Shown: positions 15,371-20,724 of the stretch, in pieces
How positions within the stretch are numbered: the stretch's first letter is position 1
Layout: each line of letters begins with the position of its first letter
From: Chloroflexota bacterium
Lineage (GTDB): Bacteria; Chloroflexota; Anaerolineae; Promineifilales; Promineifilaceae
DNA: 20,724 nt
Assembly (NCBI GenBank): GCA_008501785.1
Contig: QQUD01000767.1
Location: forward strand, 1-20,724
Reading direction: 5' to 3'
Notes under the pieces: model-generated
Told to the model about the DNA's origin: nothing
Seen by the model: only the letters and a program-made list of their open reading frames with translations
Database searches by the model: none
Program-made: the position numbers and the translations under genes

Positions 15371-15388
15371 TGATGGACACTAAATTTT

Positions 15389-16279
15389 ATGACATCAAGA
15401 ACAGATAGAACACGATTCGCTCTCACATTTGATAGTGATGCAAAACCAAGTCAACTTGAAAAAATCAGAGAAATAATCAATCATCGTTATTTGCTGCGCA
15501 ATCTCGTTGTGCGTGATTTAAAAGCCCGCTACAAAAACTCCATCTTCGGTGTTTTTTGGAACTTATTGAACCCACTGCTGATGATGACTGTGTATACATT
15601 GTTGTTTACGCGATTGCTTGCGGGAAACAGCATACCTAACTTTGCACTTTTTATCTTAATTGGATTGGTTCCCTGGCAATTTTTAACAGGAACATTGTCA
15701 GGTGGGGTAAATGCAGTAATTGCCAATGCTAGTCTAGTCAACAAAGTTTACTTTCCGCGCATTTTGTTGCCCATTTCTGCCCTTTTATCCAACTTCATCA
15801 ACTTTCTTTTTGCAGCTTCGCTGGTTTTAGGCATGCTTTATATTTATGGGATTGGTCTGACTATTCATGCATTGTGGGTGCCCGCTATTTTATTCACACA
15901 GCTTGTTTTTATGTTGGGCTTGGCTATGCTCATCAGCGCACTCAATACATTTTACCGCGATGTAGGAATGATTTTGGATGTTGTCATGTTGGCATGGTTT
16001 TTCCTGACTCCTATTTTTTATCCATTTGAACAGTTTGCAGAATATGCAACTGTTGCCGGTCTAACCTTTGATGTGGCACGTGTGATGCGATGGGTAAATC
16101 CGATGGCGTCGATTATTGATGGGTATCGTACAGTGTTGTGGGGAAATGCTTCGGGCGTTGGTCCTGGCTCTATGGATCCGCTGAACTTATTGCGCACGTT
16201 GTTTACATCAATGATTATTTTTGTCATTGGATATGTCGTTTTTAATCGTACACAACATCTTTTTGGGGAGCGTTTGTAA
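15389..16279 (+). CDS. ABC-2 type polysaccharide/polyol-phosphate export permease (Wzm/TagG-like)
   Basis: 296 residues. The N-terminal cytoplasmic segment ends in LVVRDLKARYKNSIFGVFWNLLNPLL, the diagnostic amphipathic entry of Wzm/TagG permeases. About six membrane helices follow, with the NPMASIIDGYR motif before the last. The protein would form the channel that exports an undecaprenyl-linked polysaccharide, driven by a Wzt/TagH ATPase. No such ATPase gene is adjacent: the next gene on the same strand is an LCP ligase. The ATPase must be encoded elsewhere or shared. The gene carries no ACGGCCGT copy. No good ribosome-binding site precedes the ATG; GGA lies 12 nt upstream, after the inverted repeat at 15338. 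Confidence 0.9.
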   Translation: MTSRTDRTRFALTFDSDAKPSQLEKIREIINHRYLLRNLVVRDLKARYKNSIFGVFWNLLNPLLMMTVYTLLFTRLLAGNSIPNFALFILIGLVPWQFLTGTLSGGVNAVIANASLVNKVYFPRILLPISALLSNFINFLFAASLVLGMLYIYGIGLTIHALWVPAILFTQLVFMLGLAMLISALNTFYRDVGMILDVVMLAWFFLTPIFYPFEQFAEYATVAGLTFDVARVMRWVNPMASIIDGYRTVLWGNASGVGPGSMDPLNLLRTLFTSMIIFVIGYVVFNRTQHLFGERL

Positions 16280-16363
16280 TAAAATAGCGGTTGCTTTTAG
16301 ACGATTGTACTATTATTGTCAGTTGGCTTTTGGAAAACCCTTTCAGATGATGGTTAAAAACCT

Positions 16364-16369
16364 TATAAT
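16364..16369 (+). promoter_or_regulatory. TATAAT box immediately upstream of the LCP gene
   Basis: A perfect -10 hexamer lies 2 bp before the ATG at 16372 and 11 bp before the ATG at 16381. The -35 region (TTTCAG at 16341-16346, 17-bp spacing) is poor. If used, the transcript would start near 16376 and favour a leaderless start at 16381. Confidence 0.3.
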
Positions 16370-16371
16370 GA

Positions 16372-17955
16372 ATGGCTGGTATGAAAGTTAAATTGGCAAC
16401 TTCTTGGAATAAAATTGTGAAATCACGTTATTTATCTTTTGGTATTATTGGTATTTTTTTGATTGGCGTAGCAAGCTGTACAATGCGTCAGGCTCCCCTG
16501 CCTACCTTAGTGGCAACGGCCGTTTTCGATCAAGCAACCCCTATCGCCCAAGCAGAACCCGAGCCTGAAGTAGACTCAGGTGAAACGCTTGAGGAAGATG
16601 ATGTTGTAGTTACAGAAACGGCCGTTACTGCAACAGTCAACACGCCTCAATCGAATGATGAATCATCTCCCAAGGCAACCCGTACATCTCGCCCCACCAA
16701 AGCGGCAGCCGCGACAACGACGCCAACCAGTTTACCGCAGCTGCAACCTGCGCTCACTGTTTCTGAGCCAACCCTTGTTGCTGGGGAAGCCGTCGAAACG
16801 GCTATTCCTACCGCCGTTCCCACTTTTGAAGTGCCGATGAATACCACCAATGTGCTTTTATTAGGCAATGATGGGGGCACAAATACCGATACCATGATGA
16901 TTGTCTCAGTAAATCGTACAGGGCCTACGGCGTCCATCATGTCACTGCCCCGTGATTTGTATGTGTATCAGCCTGGACGCAAAATGGGTCGTATTAATAC
17001 GGCCGTTGCCCGTGGTGGTGTTGAACTCCTCAAACAAACCATCCTTTACAACTTCGGCATTCCCATTCACTATTACGCTCGTGTTGATTTCGAGGGATTC
17101 AAAGAAATTGTAGACATCATGGATGGGGTTGACATGTCTGTAAGCTGCGGGCTTGCAGATTGGCGGCTTAAATCACCAGAGCTGTATGTTGAAGATGAAG
17201 ACAATTGGGAAATCTTTACATTAGAGTCAGGGTTGCATCACATGGATGGGGATACAGCACTTTGGTATGCTCGTTCCCGCCGGACCACCAGCGATTTTGA
17301 TCGTGGGCGTCGTCAACAACAGCTTTTACGCGCTATGTTTACGCAAGGCGTTGATGTAGGATTGATTACCGAGTTTCCCAAGCTGTGGGATACATACCAA
17401 GACTATGTTGAAACCGATATGGATATTGGACGGTTGTTGCAGTTGGCATCATTGGCACCCGCTATCCGCGAGAACGGCATTCAGCATCTTTACCTGGCAA
17501 ACCGCACCATCCCCTGGATGACGCCAGGTGGTGCGCAAGTGCAACTGCCCATGTGGGAAGGCCAAAATGCGATGAAAGAAACCTTTAGCCGTTTGTATTT
17601 GCCACCCGCGTTAAATATGGCTGAGGGACCGTCCATTGAGGTTGAAATTATTAATGCAACCGATAATCCTGATTTAGCCTGGCTGGCTGCGGATAATCTA
17701 GCATGGCACGGATTTGTACCCGTTTTTGGTGAAGATGATCCAGACGATGATGCTGTTACTGCACTGCGTTATTACAAACCCAACTTTAAGGGGTCTTATG
17801 ATTGGTTGATTAGCTGGATTTTTGAAGTGCGCCAATCGCAAATCGAATTGGTAGATGACAAGACATTTGAATACGATTATCAAGTCATCATCGGCAATGA
17901 TTACGATCCTTGTCGCCCACAATTAAGTGCGCCCCAAATTTATCTAAATCCATAA
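16372..17955 (+). CDS. LytR-CpsA-Psr (LCP) family glycopolymer ligase, probable lipoprotein
   Basis: 527 residues from the ATG at 16372; an ATG at 16381 is equally possible, and neither has a Shine-Dalgarno. A hydrophobic segment (about 21-35) ends in V-A-S-C at Cys36, a good lipobox, so the protein may be lipid-anchored rather than a type II membrane protein. Residues 40-150 are an acidic then Thr/Pro/Ala-rich linker. The LCP domain (about 155-400) carries VLLLGNDGGTNTDTMMIVSV, SLPRDLYVY, GRINTA, and WYARSRRTTSDFDRGRRQQQ with the Arg residues that bind the polyprenyl pyrophosphate. A LytR_C-like domain spans about 423-520 (IEVEIINATDNPDLAWLAA). Family members transfer polymers from lipid carriers to the cell wall or proteins, fitting the upstream exporter. 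Palindrome copies: 16516, 16618, 16999. Confidence 0.92.
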   Translation: MAGMKVKLATSWNKIVKSRYLSFGIIGIFLIGVASCTMRQAPLPTLVATAVFDQATPIAQAEPEPEVDSGETLEEDDVVVTETAVTATVNTPQSNDESSPKATRTSRPTKAAAATTTPTSLPQLQPALTVSEPTLVAGEAVETAIPTAVPTFEVPMNTTNVLLLGNDGGTNTDTMMIVSVNRTGPTASIMSLPRDLYVYQPGRKMGRINTAVARGGVELLKQTILYNFGIPIHYYARVDFEGFKEIVDIMDGVDMSVSCGLADWRLKSPELYVEDEDNWEIFTLESGLHHMDGDTALWYARSRRTTSDFDRGRRQQQLLRAMFTQGVDVGLITEFPKLWDTYQDYVETDMDIGRLLQLASLAPAIRENGIQHLYLANRTIPWMTPGGAQVQLPMWEGQNAMKETFSRLYLPPALNMAEGPSIEVEIINATDNPDLAWLAADNLAWHGFVPVFGEDDPDDDAVTALRYYKPNFKGSYDWLISWIFEVRQSQIELVDDKTFEYDYQVIIGNDYDPCRPQLSAPQIYLNP

Positions 17956-17966
17956 TTGCATGATTG

Positions 17967-18008
17967 ACAAGCAACGGGCATAATTCCCTTATGCACGGAA
18001 CCGCTTGT
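17967..18008. repeat. Nested inverted repeat after the LCP stop
   Basis: The outer arms are ACAAGC (17967-17972) and GCTTGT (18003-18008). The inner hairpin is GCATAA-TTCCC-TTATGC (17978-17994). There is no T-run, so it may simply protect the 3' end of the LCP transcript upstream of the true terminator. Confidence 0.35.
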
Positions 18009-18026
18009 TACATTGAATCTTAAAGC

Positions 18027-18068
18027 AAGGACGATGGCGACAATTTGTCGCACATCGTCCTTTTTATT
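18027..18068 (+). terminator. Rho-independent terminator of the LCP gene
   Basis: AAGGACGAT (18027-18035) pairs with ATCGTCCTT (18054-18062). An inner GCGACAA (18037-18043) pairs with TTGTCGC (18045-18051). The stem runs directly into TTTTTATTTT. Stem length and T-run are both convincing. Confidence 0.85.
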
Positions 18069-18156
18069 TTCGTGCGCCTCATCATCTGTTGTCTGTCTAG
18101 TACAGTCCGGGAGAAATTCCTAACATGTTTTGAGAAGTGACTTCCCAGACTGTTTA

Positions 18157-18207
18157 AGTATTGCGATTGACATAATAAAGTGCTGCACATTTGCGGATCG
18201 CAATACT
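18157..18207 (+). promoter_or_regulatory. Perfect 11-bp inverted repeat in the MFS promoter/leader
   Basis: AGTATTGCGAT (18157-18167) and ATCGCAATACT (18197-18207) are exact reverse complements separated by 29 bp. The right arm ends 7 bp before the ribosome-binding region. It could be a pair of operator half-sites or a leader hairpin controlling access to the ribosome-binding site. TTGACA overlaps the end of the left arm (18167-18172). Confidence 0.5.
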
Positions 18208-18214
18208 AAAAAAA

Positions 18215-18226
18215 AAGAAGGAGAGG
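18215..18226 (+). promoter_or_regulatory. Strong ribosome-binding site that sets the MFS start
   Basis: The purine run AAGAAGGAGAGG ends 3 bp before the ATG at 18230, with its AAGGAG core 8 bp away. It decides for that ATG over an upstream in-frame TTG at 18191, whose extra 13 residues (including KKKKER) are the translated leader and ribosome-binding site. Confidence 0.8.
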
Positions 18227-18229
18227 TTG

Positions 18230-20272
18230 ATGACAACCGTATCTGCCAATACACCTCAGCATGAGTTAAGCGACAAGGATTATAAGCGCCGGGTCCGTGC
18301 CTGGGCGCTGTACGATTGGGCTAATTCTGCGTTTGCGACGACGATTTTAGCGGCCGTTTTGCCTGCCTATTACAGCAGTGTTGCTGGCGCTTATTTGCCC
18401 AGTGCTGCCAAGGCCACTCAATATTGGAGCATCACGCTTTCAATTTCTGTATTTATTGTGGCGCTGATTTCACCTATTTTGGGTACTGTTTCTGACATCA
18501 TGCGTGGCAAAAAGAAATTTTTGTCTATTTTTGTGATGATTGGGGTGATCGGCACTGGTTTGCTGGTGTTGGTTGATACGGGTGATTGGCTGATGGCTTC
18601 CATTTTCTTTGTGATTGGGCGCATCGGGTTTGGGGCGGCCAATGTGTTTTATGATGCGCTGCTGCCACATGTTGCCCGGGAAGATGACCAAGATAGGGTT
18701 TCGACCTATGGGTATGCTTTGGGATATTTGGGTGGTGGCATTTTGCTGGCAGTCAATGTGGTCATGATCTTTATGATGGATGGCAACTGGGGTGTGCGCT
18801 GGTCGCTGTTTAGCGTGGCGATTTGGTGGGCTGTGTTTTCTATTCCAATTTTTCGCCAAGTACCTGAACCGCAGGTAGTTAGTCGAAAATTACAGGCCGG
18901 AGAAAACCTGGTTCGTGTTAGCTTTGGACAAATCTCGAAGACAATTAAAGAAATTCGAGAATACAAGGAATTGTTTAAATATTTGATTGCTTTCCTGATT
19001 TACAATGATGGAATTGGGATTGTGATTTCGGTTGCGGTGATTTATGGGGCTGAATTAGGGTTTGGCACAACGGACCTCGTGCTGGCAATTTTGCTCGTGC
19101 AGTTTGTGGGAATTCCTTATAGCCTGGTGTTTGGCAATTTGCCTAGCAAAGGGAACAAACGACAAACCGTGTATATCGCGTTTGTTGTGTTCAACATTAT
19201 TGCATTGCCGTTGGTGGGTATTTTGAGTACGGTTGTCTTGCCAAAACCTTTAACAGGGACGCCATCTGCTGATTTTCCAGCGACGGAAACGGCCGTTGGA
19301 CAAGGCTTCCACAGTATCAACACCGATGCATTTGTTCTTGGCGGCGACTGGTCTACGGAAACTATTTCTGGGGCATTGCGGGGTGAATCGTGTGCCTGGT
19401 ATGCGGCTTGGTGTGAGGAAACTAGCTTTGATCGGATGTATGGGATGACGGGGAGTGAAAACGGCCGTGTTGACTTCGCCTATAACGGTCAACCTATCGA
19501 AATCACCTACAGCACCGGCCCAGACCGGGGCATCTGGGCTGTTGAATTGGATGGACAGCCGCTGCTTGACGATGAAGGCGAACCGGTGCAGATCGATGCG
19601 TATAACCCTACTGTTCGTTATGATGTCACTACCGAATTCCAATCTGAAGCTGAAGGGGAACATGTGTTATCGCTGGTGAGCACCGGCGATAAAGCGGCTA
19701 ATAGCAGCGGTACGGTCATGTCCGTTTCACAAATTGAGGTCCAACCGCCGCTGCGTTCTAGCAATTTAGGCGCCATCATTGGTTTGCTTGTGGGATTACA
19801 AGCCGTTGCTGCTCTCTTTGCATTTGCATTAGGTCCTAGACTGTTTACCGGTCTGGCAAATTTGTTGGATACACGGCTCAGCATTATTCTGGCATTAGTT
19901 GCTTATGCCATCATTGCAATTTGGGGATTCTTTTTGAACTCAGTGGTTGAGTTTTGGTTCCTGGCATGGCTCGTGGCAACTGTTCAGGGTGGAAGTCAAG
20001 CTTTGAGCCGTAGTTTGTATGCTTCTATGACCCCAAAATCGATGAGCGGTGAATTCTTTGGCTTTTTCAGCATCATGTCAAAATTCGCCTCATTCCTTAG
20101 CCCACTCGTTTTTGTGTTGGCAATTGCTATCTTTGACAGCAGTCGTCCTGGTGTCGCCAGCCTCTTCATCTTCTTTGCCGTGGGCATCTATCTGCTCTCC
20201 AAAGTGGATGTCGAAGCAGGCAAAGCCCTCGCCGCACAGAAGGATGCGGAAATAATGGCAGCGGCTGATTAA
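18230..20272 (+). CDS. UMF1/Atg22-like MFS transporter with inserted beta-sandwich ectodomain
   Basis: 680 residues; ordinary UMF1 transporters are roughly 420-450. Residues about 19-330 give family-typical helices: RRVRAWALYDWANSAFATTI at the start, GRIGFGAANVFYDALLPHV in TM4 and YLIAFLIYNDGIGIVISV in TM7. An extracytoplasmic domain of about 175 residues (about 336-510) then interrupts the carrier. Its second half resembles a galactose-binding-like/CBM beta-sandwich: ITYSTGPDRGIWAVELDGQP, then YNPTVRYDV, EHVLSLVSTGDKAANSSGT and an IEV end. The helices before and after look like two versions of the same TM8-TM9 pair, suggesting about 14 helices in total. The end, VQGGSQALSRSLYASMTPKS, is the canonical UMF1 signature. 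The substrate is unknown; the ectodomain hints at a glycan or sugar. Both palindrome copies (19289, 19461) fall in the ectodomain. Confidence 0.85.
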   Translation: MTTVSANTPQHELSDKDYKRRVRAWALYDWANSAFATTILAAVLPAYYSSVAGAYLPSAAKATQYWSITLSISVFIVALISPILGTVSDIMRGKKKFLSIFVMIGVIGTGLLVLVDTGDWLMASIFFVIGRIGFGAANVFYDALLPHVAREDDQDRVSTYGYALGYLGGGILLAVNVVMIFMMDGNWGVRWSLFSVAIWWAVFSIPIFRQVPEPQVVSRKLQAGENLVRVSFGQISKTIKEIREYKELFKYLIAFLIYNDGIGIVISVAVIYGAELGFGTTDLVLAILLVQFVGIPYSLVFGNLPSKGNKRQTVYIAFVVFNIIALPLVGILSTVVLPKPLTGTPSADFPATETAVGQGFHSINTDAFVLGGDWSTETISGALRGESCAWYAAWCEETSFDRMYGMTGSENGRVDFAYNGQPIEITYSTGPDRGIWAVELDGQPLLDDEGEPVQIDAYNPTVRYDVTTEFQSEAEGEHVLSLVSTGDKAANSSGTVMSVSQIEVQPPLRSSNLGAIIGLLVGLQAVAALFAFALGPRLFTGLANLLDTRLSIILALVAYAIIAIWGFFLNSVVEFWFLAWLVATVQGGSQALSRSLYASMTPKSMSGEFFGFFSIMSKFASFLSPLVFVLAIAIFDSSRPGVASLFIFFAVGIYLLSKVDVEAGKALAAQKDAEIMAAAD

Positions 20273-20286
20273 AGAAGAATAGATAA

Positions 20287-20316
20287 GTGCATTGCACCTT
20301 CCTAGGTGCAATGCAC
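20287..20316. terminator. Bidirectional hairpin between convergent genes
   Basis: GTGCATTGCACC (20287-20298) and GGTGCAATGCAC (20305-20316) are perfect 12-bp arms around TTCCTA. The stem sits 14 bp after the MFS stop and 10 bp before the ArfB stop on the other strand. It suits a shared terminator although neither side has a long T-run. Each arm is itself nearly palindromic. Confidence 0.6.
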
Positions 20317-20326
20317 CTCAGAGATA

Positions 20327-20724
20327 TTATTCCCCATCCCACTTCTTTCCCCGTTCCTGTTTTCGCCTGCTTAGTTTGCGTTTGGCATCGAGCCGTTTTT
20401 TGATGGCGGCGCGGGATGGCTTAGTTTTGCGCCGTTTTTTCTCGGGTTTGAGCGCATCGAATAAGAGTTTTTGGAATCGAGTGATGGCGATTTCGCGGTT
20501 GCGGTGCTGGCTGCGGGATTCCTGAGCGTGGATTTGCAAAACGCCCTCTTTGTCCACGCGGTTTGCCAGTTTTTGCAGTAGCTTGCTGCGAGTTGCTTCA
20601 TTCAGGCTTGGCGAATTTGCCACGTCAAACAGCAGAATCGCTTTCGTTTCGGCTTTGTTGACGTGCTGCCCGCCGGGACCGCTGCTGGTGGCAAACTGGA
20701 ATTGCAGCTCAACTTGTGGAATTT
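20327..20724 (-). CDS. arfB: ArfB/YaeJ-type alternative ribosome-rescue peptidyl-tRNA hydrolase, 5' end beyond window
   Basis: About 132 residues are visible; the N-terminus lies past base 724 of the last kilobase. On the minus strand, the segment nearest the edge reads FATSSGPGGQHVNKAETK, the catalytic GGQ motif of class I release-factor-like hydrolases. KRRKTKPSRAAIKKRLDAKR then leads to a strongly basic tail ending KKWDGE. That Lys/Arg-rich tail, which enters the ribosomal mRNA channel, separates ArfB from ordinary release factors. The protein frees peptides from ribosomes stalled without a stop codon. A GTG at 20623 is an internal codon, since the GGQ lies upstream of it. The gene converges with the MFS gene and is probably unrelated to the glycan locus. 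Confidence 0.93.
   Translation of the reverse strand, partial: IPQVELQFQFATSSGPGGQHVNKAETKAILLFDVANSPSLNEATRSKLLQKLANRVDKEGVLQIHAQESRSQHRNREIAITRFQKLLFDALKPEKKRRKTKPSRAAIKKRLDAKRKLSRRKQERGKKWDGE

Larger units (their letters stand above)
14952..15388. other. Intergenic scar: repeats and a gene remnant
   Basis: The interval between the YfhO gene and the ABC permease holds a second twin hairpin (15006-15041), a GT2 pseudogene fragment (15129-15293) and a strong inverted repeat (15338-15370). The rest (14952-15005, 15042-15128, 15294-15337) shows nothing recognisable. The promoter of the YfhO gene must lie in the left part, but none was convincing. Confidence 0.6.
17956..18229. other. Intergenic region with terminator and leader structures
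   Basis: About 270 bp between the LCP and MFS genes. It contains a nested inverted repeat (17967-18008), a strong terminator (18027-18068), an 11-bp inverted repeat (18157-18207) and a strong ribosome-binding site (18215-18226). A TTGACA lies at 18167-18172, but no matching -10 is visible at normal spacing. Confidence 0.6.
678..19468. repeat. Dispersed highly iterated palindrome ACGGCCGT (27 copies)
   Basis: Exact copies start at 678, 694, 2080, 3596, 3732, 5759, 6026, 6958, 7404, 7576, 9245, 9626, 9722, 9861, 10269, 11419, 11688, 13233, 13570, 13809, 13929, 14860, 16516, 16618, 16999, 19289 and 19461. Twenty-one are the 10-bp palindrome AACGGCCGTT; the exceptions are 3732, 5759, 7404, 10269, 16999 and 19461. 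All lie in coding sequence. They are read as (N)GR in 5, TAV in 18 and RP in 4 cases. By hand arithmetic at about 46% GC, roughly 0.2 copies are expected. Confidence 0.93.

Noticed and set aside
18191..18229. Upstream TTG start of the MFS gene
   Set aside because: The extra residues are the translated leader and purine-rich ribosome-binding site; the ATG at 18230 is correctly spaced from AAGGAG.
678..19468. TAV/NGR peptides as a shared protein motif of the locus
   Set aside because: The same DNA word gives three different peptides in different frames and in unrelated folds, so the repeat is at the DNA level.

Overview
The window looks like a cell-surface polysaccharide locus from a bacterium, probably a member of the Chloroflexota (Anaerolineae-like). 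That placement is an inference. It rests on the mid-40s GC content judged by eye, the secreted FG-GAP protein ending in an IYLPIISK-type tail, the lineage-typical mix of GT4/GT2/YfhO/LCP proteins, and abundant small palindromic repeats. No rRNA, tRNA, CRISPR array, phage gene or transposase gene was found.

Layout, left to right. (1) A 5'-truncated GT4 glycosyltransferase (+) faces a GT-C-like polytopic membrane protein (-, 1038-3122). (2) A 428-bp divergent spacer with hairpins leads into a secreted eight-repeat FG-GAP/VCBS protein (+, 3551-5497). (3) A tight + operon with ATGA overlaps follows: a small coiled-coil protein, a GT4 glycosyltransferase and a SAM methyltransferase (5627-7901). 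(4) A - operon is transcribed 11070 to 7937: a GT2, an atypical GT4 whose EX7E motif has become KX7D, and a canonical GT4. (5) A 166-bp nested palindromic element sits in the divergent spacer before a second GT2 (+, 11385-12326). (6) A large YfhO-type membrane protein (-, 12377-14923) is followed by a 450-bp scar (14896-15371) with four hairpin repeats and the remnant of a third GT2 gene. (7) An ABC-2 polysaccharide-export permease, a LytR-CpsA-Psr (LCP) ligase and an unusual UMF1/Atg22-type MFS transporter lie on +. (8) A truncated ArfB-type peptidyl-tRNA hydrolase lies on - at the right edge.

How the genes fit together (inference from families): the GT2/GT4 enzymes and the methyltransferase would build and decorate a glycan on a lipid carrier at the cytoplasmic face. 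The ABC permease would export it. YfhO and the GT-C-like protein would add lipid-linked sugars outside. LCP would transfer the product to the cell wall or another surface acceptor. The MFS and ArfB genes are probably unrelated neighbours.

The most striking signal is not a gene. The 8-bp palindrome ACGGCCGT occurs 27 times (21 of them as AACGGCCGTT), against about 0.2 expected from base composition. All copies lie inside coding sequence, and all three reading frames are used. This resembles the cyanobacterial HIP1 phenomenon with a different core sequence.
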